A DNA stretch of 64,000 nucleotides from Catonia carolina (lineage: Eukaryota > Arthropoda > Insecta > Hemiptera > Achilidae). The stretch lies in NCBI GenBank assembly GCA_035578175.1, contig JAQMRL010000016.1, positions 1,055,501 to 1,119,500 of the forward strand, read 5' to 3'. A program made the position numbers and the translations under genes. The notes beneath the pieces were generated by a model, which was given only the letters and a program-made list of their open reading frames with translations, had not been told where the DNA came from and made no database searches. Shown piece by piece: positions 34,373-46,408 of the stretch (positions within the stretch are counted from its first letter, which is position 1; every line of letters begins with the position of its first letter).

Positions 34373-35356
34373 CATTAAAATTTGGAACGGGAACTACTGT
34401 AGCAGACGAAAAACGTTAAACCACTTTTTAACATGGCAGTTCCCCCTCTATTCTTTATTACTCTATGGTACTAATAAACAGTAATAGGTTATTATAGAAA
34501 ATTGGATAGTGGATTCAAGAATCTGCAGTCAACCAAACTAACTGACTGGTAAATTACCTATTTTTGTTTTATTCACTAGATGAAGTGTATTAAATCTTTT
34601 CAGGTTATGTGTGAGAAGCGAACTTATTGTGAACACGGTTAAATGAAAAGTGTATTAGAGAATGTGTATTCGCTTATACTAATAAAGAGTACTGGGCACT
34701 GCAGATTTAATTAGAGACGGTTTTGTGTTCAGTTGTGAAAATTATTCGGTCAGTGTTTACAAGATCCAAACTAGTTTCATTTTTCCTTGGGTCATGCCCT
34801 TGCAACGTGGTCCAGAAATGCTGAATCTAGTTACTTGATTATTTTAAATATTGGTGATCGTTTAATGAACGATTCTGCATGTTATAATGACTTTTGCTTT
34901 AACCGACTTATTTCGACAAGGTCAGACGGTTTTTACAACCTTGTAGCTTCAAGGAAACATGTTAGTACACGAGGTTCTATTAATCTTAATTAATATTTAA
35001 TCGTTACAGCCAAAACCAACTTATAAATTTGTACCGAAGATTAAGTTGTAAGGTGTAAAACATAACCTCTAACTTCGGAATCAAAATGTTTCTAAAGTCG
35101 GTTTTTTAAAAAAGTTCAGAGGTATAAAATACCCATTGTTTAACAAGCAAATTCTTGCCTTCCCAAATAATATTTTAAAAGATGCCCGTGACTTAATGGA
35201 GCAATTTGTTGAAGATAAATGTGTCATAGTTTGTAAAGAAAGGAAGCCAGAATAAATTTGATGTATTAAACTTAAGTCCAAGCAGTTAAATGGTTCATGT
35301 AAAGAAATCTATTAGGCATTTTCTGTAGCATAGTCTTATGCTGTTGCTGATTACAG

Positions 35357-35621
35357 GTGAAAATGATTGGCTAGAAGTAACCATTGATATGAAAATATGT
35401 CCACATTGGTACATGCATGTATGGTGAATGTACATTGTATTTCAGTTGTACCTAATGTTATTCTTTTCTTGTGCGCAGGCAGCTTTGAAGTACACCACAA
35501 CACAAATTACTTGAGATACCATCCTGTGCTGGGACTGAATCTTGAGTATCATTGGAAAAGGAAGTCTCATCAACAATTCAGTATCCAAGAAAACTAGCCA
35601 ATTAAGTGAATTTCATTAAAG
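35357..35621 (+). other. Exon-like pair in block X, copy 3
   Basis: Same layout as 14823-15088. The second segment reads FEVHHNTNYLRYHPVLG, and CAA replaces the TGA found in the other copies, so the frame runs 8 codons further to a TAG. Confidence 0.45.
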
Positions 35622-35828
35622 GTATATTAGTTTTGTTTCATTAAAATTGAAGTTTTGTGAAATTCATTGTAATTATTTCGGTTTAATGTTCTTCTAAAGA
35701 GGAAAATTTAAAAAGGAATTTATGCATACAGAATTAATAGTATTTGTGACTGTCCATGGGAAAAGGGACCCAAGTCAAAAGTAAGGTTATGAGTGATTCT
35801 TGCTGACAATTTAATGCTGAAACAGTTA

Positions 35829-36320
35829 TATTTACGATTGCGGCTTTAATATGCATTTTAGAGCAAAATTGAATGTAATACAAGTTGTAGAGAATTTAAA
35901 AAACTACAACTTTTATTTTAACGCTTATTTTAGCGGTAATTAGCGATTTTCTGTTGTTTTTTCTCACAAAAATATGTGAAAAAATCGATTTTGTTAAGAT
36001 TGCAGCTATAGAATGCATTTTACGACAAAAGTGTTTATTATAATCTAATTTATAAGAAAATTAAAAGATCTATAACATTTATTTAGAGCATTTTTCTCTA
36101 CAGAGCCTAGTTTAGCGTAAAAGAGTGCTTTTTCGTATTTTTAAGCCAAACTAAGGTTGATTTTCATTTTGCGTCTTTCACTTATGATTGAAATAAGGTT
36201 ATGTTTATTGAGGTTAGTTTTTTGTGTATTTCTAATGTTTTATTACTAATGTTAGGTTATATTGTTAATTTTTTGCTTTGGCAAGAGAAAGTTGTGTGAG
36301 TGTTTTACACCAGATTTTTT
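35829..36320 (+). repeat. R repeat, 3' part
   Basis: Most of both internal monomers and the 3' end, ending ttttacaccagatttttt. Confidence 0.8.
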
Positions 36321-36705
36321 CATCGTTGTTTATAAAAAAAATTACAGAATTTTTAAAAAAAGGTTAAGGAACACTAATTGTGAAATTGCAATGAAAGTGA
36401 GTTAATATTTCATGAGTGATGATATTGTTCAATTGGTGTTTACTCTCCTTGTCTGTCAGATGTCATCTCTTACTGATGTAACATTGTGTGCTGAATCATG
36501 TGATCTCTTCAAATAATTCATATCTCAAATAGTTAACATTGTGTAACAGATTTATATGAGGTCATGTCAAATGTAAAAATTCACAAACAGACAAAGAATT
36601 GAAAAATTTTATTGTAATTTAACATACAATAAGATACGTTACAATTTTGTTTTTTTATTTTAACAAATTGCATTTGTATTTGAATTAATACTAAGGAAAC
36701 TAATC
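36321..36705. repeat. Spacer S (unit 2)
   Basis: Homologous to 15639-16036. Confidence 0.6.
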
Positions 36706-36958
36706 TAAAAAAATCTGATGTGAACCACTCACACAAATCTCTCTTGCCAATGCAAGTAATTAACAATAAACCTAACATTAGTAATAAAACATTAGACATT
36801 AATAAAAACCTAACCTCAATAAACGAAACCTAATTTTAATCATGAGTGAAATACGTTAAATGAAAATTAACTTCAGTTTGGCTTTTAAAAATTAAGAAAA
36901 TCACTCTTTCAAGCTAAACTAGGCTCTGTAGAGAAAAATGCTCTCAATAAAAGTTGAG
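36706..36958 (-). repeat. R repeat, reverse, 3' part
   Basis: Homologous to 16037-16285, with the same truncation. Confidence 0.8.
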
Positions 36959-37239
36959 CTGAGCCCCCAACTGGCGGCTTCGGCTCCTTTCGCCCACGAT
37001 AGCTCCAGGTTTGTTTCACTTTCAATTCAACTGCACTCTACTTTTATAAAACGACGTATCCAAACAAATCGAGTACTAAAATCCTAATCTATTCTACTTT
37101 AATGGTGGACCCGTGCAAACTAGGCTTAATGTTGTTGTGAAAATTATTGGTACGCTTAAGATCACTTGTAAGATGCTTCAAATCATACTTTAATAAAAAC
37201 CGAATAATGTGAGATTTTTTAGGATGTAACATTGGGTGA
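36959..37239. other. GC-richer junction sequence (unit 2)
   Basis: Near-identical to 16286-16559. No coding signal. Confidence 0.4.
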
Positions 37240-37461
37240 AGTTATTTGTACTTATTTCCACTGACTGTTGTCAAATATTTTGTTTTATAAAATTTAATTC
37301 CTTCTAGTTCAATTGTATTTTTAACCAATGCAAATAAAGTATTTTTAAACATATCACTACATACACTTGCGCTATCTAGCGACAGTTTTCCATTTACAAA
37401 ACTTGATGCCTTTCATTTCATGGTGGGAAAAGAAGTTGATTGTGTGTTGGTAAATAAACTG

Positions 37462-37802
37462 CAGTCCAGCCTCTCTTAGTTTGTTCCTACTGTGAACAAA
37501 TAATGATGTCACTGAGCATGCGCATTGTATCAAAATGTGTGCACACTAATTAAAAAGTAACAACAAAATACTTTTAAAAGTATTTAAATACAAAATACTT
37601 CTAAAAGTATTTTTATAAATGAAATTGTTAAGCCTACATCATATCATGAATGATGTTTTTAGTACTTTAAGTACTTATAATTTAAAAAAAAGTTAACTTA
37701 ATAGGAATACGACATACATAAAGTCGCAGGCTCTAGCGTGGACCCTGTAGGAGGTGGTTTTTGTTTGTCGACAGTAGGAGCAAACTAAGAACGGCTGGAC
37801 TT
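37462..37802. mobile_element. MITE-2 (unit 2 copy)
   Basis: 341 bp with the same ends and flanks as 16791-17131. Confidence 0.75.
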
Positions 37803-38551
37803 TAGGAGAAAACAATTAGTACTATTAAACAGTAATAGGTTATTATAGAAAATTGGATAGTGGATTCAAGAATCTGCAGTCGACCAAACTAACTGATTGG
37901 TAAATTATATTTTTGTTTTATTCATTAGATGAAGTGTATTAAAATCTTTTCAGGTTATGTGTGAGAAGCGAAACTTATTGTAAACACGGTTAAATGAAAA
38001 GTTTAATAGAGAATGTGTATTTATTCTGATCAAGTGTAATCAAGTGGGCACTGGAGATTTAATTAGAGACGTTTTAGTGATCAGTTGTGAAAACGATTCG
38101 GTCAGTGTTTAATAAAATTTGGCTCTGACGGACATTTTTGTTTAACGAGGTCAGATGGTTTTTACAACTTTGCGAGCTTCATGAAAACATCATTATTGTA
38201 TCCGAGGTTCTATTAATCTGTGAAAGGAAAACCCAACTTATTTATGTGTATCGAAGATTAACTTTGAGGGGTGAATCATAACCTCAAACTTTGAAAATGA
38301 AAGGTTCCTAAAATTGGTTTTCAAAAAGTTCAAACACATAAAATAATCACCCGTTGTTTAACAAGCAACATCTTCTCTTCCCAAGTAATATTTGGGAAGA
38401 TGCCCGTCACTTAACTTTGCAATTTGTTGAAAAGAAATATGGCACTTTGTAAAGAAAGAAGCTAGTATATGTCCAAGCAGTTAAATGATTCTTGTAAAGA
38501 AATCTATTAGGCATTTTCTGTAGCATTGTCTTGTGCTGTTGCTGATTACAG

Positions 38552-38831
38552 GTGAAAATGATTGGCTAGAAGTAACCATTGATATGAAAATATGTCCACA
38601 TTGGTACATGCATGTATGGTGAATGTACATTGTATTTCAGTTGGACCTAATGTTATTCTTTTCGTGGCACTTTTCTTCAAGGCGCAGGCAGCCTTGAAGT
38701 ACGCCACAACATAAATTACTTGAGATACCATCCTGTGCTGGGACTGAATCTTAAATATCATTGGAAAAGGAAGTCTCATTGACCATTCAGTATCCAAGAA
38801 AACTAGCCAATTTAGTGAATTTTCATTAAAG
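38552..38831 (+). other. Exon-like pair in block X, copy 4
   Basis: First segment unchanged. The second segment reads LEVRHNINYLRYHPVLG and stops after KRKSH. Confidence 0.45.
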
Positions 38832-38925
38832 GTGTGTTTCTTTTATTTCATTAATTTTAAATTCTGGAAATTCATTATAATTATTTCTGTTTAGATATTT
38901 TTCTGAAGAGTAAAATTTTGATACT

Positions 38926-39215
38926 AATTTATGTGAACAGAATTAATAGTATATATTATGGGCATTCGATTAAGAAGGTTCATGTTGTAACCAGATGATG
39001 GATTGTTGCAGTGTTGCCACCTGGTTGAAGCAGAATAGTGTGTGTCTGTTACATTGGTAAGAGTGTGCAATGTCCGTGTCAAACATAATAGTAACCTGAG
39101 TTTGAAGCTCAATTGTTAAAAGAATATGGCATCGATTGTAACGCACTATATGTCAAATTAATGCTGGTTTAATTGCGTGGAACGGTGAAAAGTTGAAATT
39201 TTTGTCTATACTTTT
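38926..39215. other. Linker after block X (unit 2)
   Basis: Homologous to 18236-18521. Noncoding. Confidence 0.4.
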
Positions 39216-40122
39216 ACTTTCTCTTGCCTATATGAATGTATATGAAGGATAGTATTGTTTTTACGTCAATTTTTCAAAATTGAGTTTTCACCGGGTCTAC
39301 ATGTTGTCAGACCCCCTGAACCCAAAAAATATGTTTTTAGCGATTGGTCTGTAAGTGTGTGTGTGTATACAGAATATCTTAAGAACGGAACATCGTACAA
39401 ACTTGAAACTTAAGTTACATACCACTACCGGACCCGACAAGATCATTTTCATTGCATACCGGTCAACCGGAAGTAGTAGTTTATTCGTGTAATTTTTCTC
39501 TTTTTTGTGATTTTCTCAAAAACCAGTCCTATAATTTTTTTTAAAAATCGCCTGGTTTACTAAATTTTTTATGCTGTACAAGAAAGGGTAGGCACCATGT
39601 TTGCTAAAATTCTTGGTGAGGCTGTTTTTGCGTAAGAAATTGTTTTTTTAGGATTACGACTTTGTTATGCATGTTATCACCACAATAAAAGTTGTAAAAA
39701 TTTCAAGTCCTACAACTTTTAATACAAACATTTTTTTGTAAAACGCTTAGTTTAGCGGTAATTAGCGATTTTCTGTTTTTTCTCACAAAAGTGTGTGAAA
39801 AATCAATTTATTTTATGATTTCGGCCTTCGTATGCATTTTACGACAAAAGTGTATTTATAGGAAAATATAAGATCTACAACTTTTAATTAAAACATTTTT
39901 CTCTACAGAACCTACTTTAGCGTGAAAGAGTAATTTTCCGTATTTTTAACCCAAACTAAGGTTGATTTACACTTTGCGTCTTTCACTCATGACTAAAATA
40001 AGGTTTTTGTTTGAGGTTAGTTTTTTGATTATTTCTAGAGTTTTATTACTAATGTTAGGTTTATTGTTAATTATTTGCATTGGCAAGAGAAAATTGTGTG
40101 AGTGTTTCACACCAGATTTTTT
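39216..40122 (+). repeat. R repeat, full length, tandem copy 1
   Basis: 907 bp, joined head-to-tail to the next copy across a single T run. Confidence 0.9.
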
Positions 40123-40266
40123 ACTTTCTCTTGCCTATATGAATATATAGGAAGGAAAGTATTGTTTTCATGTCGATTTTTCGAAATCGAGTTTTCACCG
40201 GATCTATACGTTTTCAGACCCCCTGAACCCAAAAAACATGTTTTTAGCGATTAGTCTGTCTTTGTA

Positions 40267-40299
<33 letters not shown>

Positions 40300-41096
40300 G
40301 TGTGTGTGTGAACACAATATCTCAAGAACGGAACATCGTACGAACTTGAAACTTGAAACTTAAGTTACATACCACTACCGGACGCGACACGAACATTTTC
40401 ATCAAAATCGGTCAACCGGAAGTAGTAGTTTATTCGTATAATTTTTCAGTTTTTTGCGATTTTCTCAAAAACTGGTCCTACGATTTTTTTTAAAATCGCC
40501 TCATTTACTCAATTTTTTATTCTCTACAAGATAGGGTAGGCGCCATGTTTGCTGAAATTCTCGGTGAGGCTGTTTTCACGTAAAAACGTTGTTTTTTTAA
40601 GATTACGGCTTTAATATAAATTTTAGCGCAAAAACTTATATAATAAAAGTTGTAGAGAATTTAAAAACCTACAACTTCTGTTTCAAACATTTTTTTGTAT
40701 GACGCTTAGTTTAGCAGTAATTAGCGATTTTCTGATTTTTTCTCACGAAAACGTGTGAAAAATCGATTTTTTTAAAATTTTGGCCTTAGTATGCATTTTA
40801 CGACAAAAGTGTATATAACCAAATTTATAGGAAATTTAAAGATCTACAACTTTTATTTATCGTATTTTTCTCTACAGAGCCTAGTTTAGCGTGAAATAGT
40901 GATTTTCCGTATTTTTAAGCCAGACTGAGGTTCATTTTCATTTTGAGTGTTTCACTCATGATTAAAATAAGGTTATGTTTATTGAGGTTAGTTTTTTGTT
41001 TATTTCTAATGTTTTATTACTAATGTTAAGTTATATTGTAAATTATTTGCATTGGCAAGAGAAAGTTGTGTAAGTGTTTCACACCAGATTTTTTTA
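40123..41096 (+). repeat. R repeat, full length, near consensus
   Basis: Reference-quality R, 974 bp. The 5' hairpin CCTATATGAATATATAGG is at 40134. A long TG/CG tract is at about 40262-40310. The internal monomer starts GGCTTTAAT at 40608 and the second GGCCTTAGT at 40782 (period 174). The subterminal GGCAAGAGAAAGT is at about 41054, with the terminal hairpin after it. Confidence 0.92.
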
Positions 41097-41879
41097 CAAG
41101 TGATATTAACATAAGAACAAAAAAAATAACCGTTTTTGGAGACTTTTACGGATGTGCAAACTTATTGGCGTATAAATCTGTACATAATCATCCAATTTTA
41201 GTGAAAGTTCATCAGAGTGTAGATTAGAGTGTTTCTATTGTGCACATTGAATCGTTTGGAATTCATTTTTTAAATTGTAGATTTGTGGCGGGTTGGTTAA
41301 TCTCGCTACACGTTGCCAATTAGTGCCGGACGCCTAGCCTAGCTTACCTAAGACATATGCATTTTCAACATCCTGTTCACCAACCTATTTCTGATTGACA
41401 GTAGGCCTCTTATACTTGTTTATTTAACACACAATGAATGCTTTGACATAATTTTAAAAGGAAGTAATTATCTATTCATTTCTAATCACACTGAATAAAA
41501 GATTGTGCTATATCGCATTTCATACGATGATTTTGTTCCACATCTCATAAAAAATTATATTCCTATCGCTAGTAAATTTTGCTGCAAGTCAATTTTTTTT
41601 AATATAGTCCATGTATAGTTAATTAAAGAAAAAAACCATCGTAAGCTTACCTTGAGTGAATATACTCGTAATTATCCGTGTAATGCAATAAAGTCAGGTG
41701 TTGATCACCTACAAAGGGTTTGTACTACACGAAATCATTTTGAATGTAACAGTGAAATATACAAACAAAAAGATGGGCAAATTTCAATGGGAGCTCCACT
41801 AAGTTTGATTTTATCAGAAATTTAGAGTATTTTGAAGACATTATGTTACTATATCTAATACGATTCATACACATTGTCC
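41097..41879. other. Single-copy AT-rich segment
   Basis: No repeat partner in the window and no credible gene. A 63-codon reverse frame at 41725-41916 overlaps the SINE. Confidence 0.4.
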
Positions 41880-42025
41880 ACGGAGGTGGCCCAGTGGTTA
41901 GCACGCTCCGCTGCAAAGCTGAGGTATCTGGTTCGATTCCTGGCCAGGGTGTGGAAAATTATTACAAGTCCAAACGCAGTGTAGTCACTAATAACCAAGA
42001 TGTTGATATGACTTAAAAAAACTGA
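41880..42025 (+). mobile_element. SINE-2 with well-preserved tRNA-like head
   Basis: The head has A box TGGCCCAGTGG and B box GGTTCGATTCC at tRNA-like spacing. The body then ends gatatgacttaaaaaa, matching the other SINE-2 copies. The anticodon and T stems do not fold properly, so it is not a functional tRNA gene. Confidence 0.7.
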
Positions 42026-42440
42026 AAAAATTGGTGTGAAACATTCACACTACTCTCTCATGCCAATGTAGATAATGAACAATATATGTTGTGTTTATTC
42101 ATGAGTAAACAGTGTAAAATTAAAAGCATAACCTAATTGAAATCGTGAGTAAATGATGTGAAACGAAAGTCAACCCAGCTGTAGAATTTAAAAATATGGA
42201 AAATCACCAATTGGCGCTAAAGTAGGCTCTGCAGCAGAAAATGCTTGAAAGAATAGTTGTAGATATTTGAAATTTTTATAACTTTGTATTATATGTAAAA
42301 TTTTTGTTGTAAAGTGCATACTACTGGCGCAATCTTGAAAAATCTCATTTATTTACTGATTTTGATGAAAAGTTACTGAAAATCACTAATTGCCACTAGA
42401 CTAAGCGTTGTACAGAGAAAGTTTGAAATAAAAGTTGTCA
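42025..42440 (-). repeat. R repeat, reverse, 3' half
   Basis: From ttggtgtgaaacattcac to an internal cut at 'aaaagttgtcaaaacag'. Confidence 0.75.
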
Positions 42441-42456
42441 AAACAGTCCGATTTTT

Positions 42457-43305
42457 ACTTTCTCTTGCCTATATAAATATATAGGAAGGAATTGTTGTTT
42501 CATGTCAATTTTTCGAAATCGAGCTTTTACTGGATCTACAAGTTTTCAGACCCACCAAACCCAAAAAAACATGCTTTTAGAGATTGGTCTGTGTGTGTGT
42601 GTGAACAGAATATCTCAAGAAGGGAACATCGTATGAACGTGAAACTTGAAACTTTAGTTACATACCACTACTGGACCTGACACGAACATTAGCATCAAAA
42701 TCTGTGAACCGGAAGTAGTAGTTTATTCGAAAATTTTTTATACTTTTTTGTGAATTTCTCAAAAACTGTTCCTATGATTTTGTTTTAAGAAAAAATTAAG
42801 TAAATTTAAGTAAAAAAATTTTTTTAAGTTTACAAGTTTAATATGCATTTAAGCGCAAAAAATTATGTAATACAAAATTAAGAGAATTCAAAATTCTAAA
42901 ACATTAATGTCAAACATTTTTTTGCATAATGATTAGTTTAGCGGTAATTAGCGATTTTCTTTTTTTTCTCATGAAAGCGTGTGAAAAATCGATTTTTTTA
43001 AGATTTCGACCTTAGTATGCATTTTACGACAAAAGTATATATATATTCAAATTTATAGGAAATTAAAAGATGTACAACTTTTATTTAAAGCATTTGTCTC
43101 TACAGAGCCTAGTTTAGTGTGAAAGAAAGATTTTCCGTATTTTTAAGTCAAACAGGTCGATTTTCGTTTTGCGTCTCACTCATGATTAAAATAAGGTTAG
43201 TTTCTTGTTTATTTTTAATGGTTTATTACTAATGTTAAGTTACATTGGTAATTATTTGCATTGGGAAGAGAAAGTTGCATGAGTGTTTCACTCCAGATTT
43301 TTTTT
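42457..43305 (+). repeat. R repeat, near full length
   Basis: 849 bp with a short internal deletion after the ccccctgaaccc region. Its position corresponds to the R tail at 1-269. Confidence 0.88.
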
Positions 43306-43907
43306 ACTTATTTTCTTGCAAAATAAGCAGCAACAGAAAGTTGCTATTGCAACTAAACTAAGCATTGTACAGAATACAATAATTGGTATTAAATTTGAAA
43401 TAAAAGTTGTAGGTTTTTAAATGTGCTACAATTTTGATTGTATACACTTTTGCCCTAAATGCATATTAAGGCCGCAATCTTTAAAACTATTTTTTTTTCC
43501 AATGAGAGCACAGCCTGCCCAAGAATTTCAGCAATAAGTGCCTACATGATCACATAGATCATAAAAATTTTATTAAATGAGGCGTTTTTAAAAAAAAAAC
43601 ACTAATAGCTGTTTTTGGGAAATCACAAAAAATTGAACAATGACACTAATAAACTGCTTCTTTCTCTTAAGCAATTTAATGAAAATGTTCGTGTCAGGTC
43701 CTTTAGTAGTACCTAACTTACGTTTCAATATTGTACAATGTTCCGTTCTTAAGATATTTTTTTCACACACACCAAGACCAATCGCTGAAAGTATGTTTTT
43801 TGGGTTCAGCTACTCTGAAAACATATATGTCCGATGAAAACTCGATTTCAAAAATCAACATGGAATGATGCTTTCCTTCCAATATATTTATATAGGCAAG
43901 AGAAAGT
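43306..43907 (-). repeat. R repeat, reverse, 3' end missing
   Basis: Orthologous to 270-884, with the same aberrant start 'acttattttcttgcaaaa'. Confidence 0.85.
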
Positions 43908-43977
43908 GAGTCATAAATCATAGCTCACTATATGACATGATTGCTTATTTCATTTGATACCGGCGTGGGTCATTTTT

Positions 43978-44908
43978 ACTTTCTCTAGCCTATATGAATA
44001 TAAAGGAAGGAACTATTGTTTTCATGTCGATTTTAAGAAATCGAGTTTTCACCGGATCTATACGTTTTCAGACCCCCTGAACCCAAAAAACATGTTTTTA
44101 GCGATTGGTCTGTGTGTATGTGTGTGAACAGAATATCTCAAGAACGGAACATCGTACGAACTTGAAACTTAAAACTTAAGTTACATACCACTACCGGACC
44201 TGACACAAACATTTTCATCAAAATCGGTCAACCGGAAGTAGTAGTTTATTCGTGTAATTTTTCACTTTTTTGTGATTTTCTCAAAATTTGGTCCTACGAT
44301 TTTTTTAAAAATGGCCTAGTTTATTCAATTTTTTATTCTCTACAGGATAGGGTAGGCGCCATGTTTGCTGAAATTCTTGGTGAGGCTGTTTTCACGTAAA
44401 AACGTTTTTTTAAGATTACGGCTTTATTATGCATTTTAGCGCAAAAATTTATATAACAAAAGTTGTAGAAAATTTAAAATCCGACAACTTTTATTTCAAA
44501 CATTTTTTTGTATAACGCTTAGTTTAGCAGTAATTAGCGATTTTCTGATTTTTTTCTCTCACGAAAACATGTGAAAAATCGATTTTTTTTAAGATTTCGG
44601 CCTTAGAATACATTTTACGACAAAAGTGTATATAAAAAATTTTATAGAAAATAAAAAGATCTACAACTTTTATTTAAAGCATTTTTTACTACAGAGTCTA
44701 GTTTAGCGTGAAATAGTGATTTTCCGTATTTTTAAGCCAAACTGAGTTCGATTTTCATTTTGTGTCATTCACTCATGATTAAAATAAGGTTATGTTTTGA
44801 GGTTAGTTTTTTGTTTATTTCTAATGTTTTATTACTAATTTTAGGTTTATTGTTTATTATTTGCATTGGCAAGAGAAAGTTGTGCGAGTGTTTCACACCA
44901 GATGTTTT
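43978..44908 (+). repeat. R repeat, complete insertion with known empty site
   Basis: Complete R, about 930 bp. The flanks cggcgtgggtcattttt and ttttgttatgtttaagg are contiguous in unit 1 (about 940-965), so this copy inserted within that T run. Confidence 0.93.
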
Positions 44909-45119
44909 GTTATGTTTAAGGCAAAATGATGCATTTGTTGTGAAACCAAAATTTATAGTATGTAACAAAGTTTCAAAGGAAAAATGAAAGTGCTGTACGA
45001 AATACTAGTGCTTGTATAGGATAGGCCGGGTAGAATAAACAATTATTCTAATGTATCGTCAGAATGATGGAAATTACATATGTTATATTGTTTTTTATTG
45101 CTAATGTGTGTACATTGCA

Positions 45120-45299
45120 ATCTGTCCCAATGAGATGAGAATGATGTGTATGACGTATAAAGGAGGTGTAGTCTTGCACTGACTCAGGCCAATTATTCCT
45201 GCGAGGGTGTGGTTAATTGAACCCCAACCATCAAAGTACACCGGTAACCACTGTCTAGTATTCAAATGCACATAAAAGTAAAACCTAGTAAAACTGGTG
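45120..45299 (-). mobile_element. tRNA-derived SINE-like copy, truncated (unit 3)
   Basis: Body homologous to 20795-20945. The tRNA-like head is missing where a reverse R copy begins. Confidence 0.55.
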
Positions 45300-46214
45300 A
45301 GAAACACTCACACAGCTCTCTCTTGCCAATGCTAATAATTAACAGTAATTCTAACATTAGTAATAAAAGTTTGTAAATAAACAATAACATCAATAAACAT
45401 AACCTTATTTTAATCATGAGTGAAAGACGCAAAATGAAAATCAATCTCAATTTGGCATACGGAAAATCACTTTTTCACGCTAAACTAGGTTCTGTAGAGA
45501 AAAATGCGTAAAAGAAAAGTTGTAGATCTTTTAATTTCCTATAAATTTGATTATATATACTTTTTTGTAAAATGCATACTAAGGCCGAAGTCTTTAAAAA
45601 AATCAATTTTTCACCCATTTTTGTGAGAGAAGAAACAGAAAATCGCCGATTACCGCTAACCTAAACGTTATACAAAAACGTGTTTCAAATAAAAGTTGTA
45701 GGATTTTTAATTCTCTACTTGTTTTATGATATAAATTTTAGCGCTAAAATGCATGTTAGCCATAATCTTGAGAAAAACAATATGTGAAAATATGTTTATG
45801 TGAAAACAGTTTCACCAAGAATTTCAGGAGACATTGCGCCTACCCTATTTCGTAGAGCATAAAAAATTTAGTAAACCAGGCGATTTTAAAAAAAAAATCG
45901 TAGGACCAGTTTTTTAGAAAATCGCAAAAAAGTGAAAAATGACGCGAATAAACTACTACTTCCGGTTGACCGATTTTGATGAAAATGTTCGTGTCGCGTT
46001 TGGTGGTGGTATGTAACTTAAGTTTCAAGTTCGTACGGTGTTCCATTCTTGAGATTTTCCGTTTACACACACACACTCACAGCTGAATCACTAAAAACAT
46101 GTTTTGTGGGTTCAGGGGACAAAAAAATGTGTATAACCGACGAAAACTGGATTCCGAAAAATTGACAAGAAAACAATACTTTCCTTACTATATGTTCATA
46201 TAGGCCAGAGAAAG
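45300..46214 (-). repeat. R repeat, reverse, full length
   Basis: From actggtgagaaacactcac to ataggccagagaaagt. It interrupts the SINE, and the sequence that follows the SINE in units 1 and 2 is absent. Confidence 0.88.
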
Positions 46215-46349
46215 TAAAAAGATGATGCCAAAGAATTGAACTAAATTATATCTGGCATTGACTAAATTAATTTTATTAAAAAAAGTCTAAAACCATCACA
46301 CAACTTTTTCTTGCCAATGTAAATAATGAACAATATGTATACGTGATGC

Positions 46350-46362
46350 GTGGCAGTGCCAC
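46350..46362. promoter_or_regulatory. Conserved palindrome upstream of zinc-finger exon C
   Basis: GTGGCAGTGCCAC, identical to 3003-3015 and 22668-22680. Confidence 0.3.
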
Positions 46363-46408
46363 AGGTGTTTCTGTCATTAAATATAATAAAATGGGTTGTT
46401 GTTTTCAG

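Larger units (their letters stand above)
33245..34467. mobile_element. Non-autonomous TIR transposon, 8-bp TSD
   Basis: 1223 bp with perfect 31-bp terminal inverted repeats starting CATAGAGTAATAAAGAATAG and flanked by the 8-bp duplication GTACTAAT (33237-33244, 34468-34475). X copies 2 and 4 lack it. An 8-bp duplication fits the hAT or P superfamilies, and 31-bp ends beginning CAT are reminiscent of P elements. No transposase is encoded. Confidence 0.88.
33046..35790 (+). repeat. Block X, copy 3 (split by TIR transposon)
   Basis: X from 33046 to 33244, a 1223-bp transposon, then X again from 34468 to about 35790. Confidence 0.65.
37240..38925 (+). repeat. Block X, copy 4 (with MITE-2)
   Basis: Near-identical to 16560-18235, including MITE-2 at 37462-37802. 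A short insertion near 38665 separates 'ttattcttttc' from the acceptor. Confidence 0.65.
20560..44907. repeat. Tandem complex unit 2 (about 24 kb)
   Basis: Second copy of the complex unit, with the same landmark order as unit 1. Differences include a 5-finger zinc-finger gene, an extra unique segment with two R copies at about 25700-28736, a complete foldback element, and a TIR transposon inserted in X. Confidence 0.7.

Noticed and set aside
41880..41952. Possible functional tRNA gene
   Set aside because: The A and B boxes are good, but the anticodon and T stems do not pair properly, and the sequence continues into a SINE-2 body and A-rich tail.
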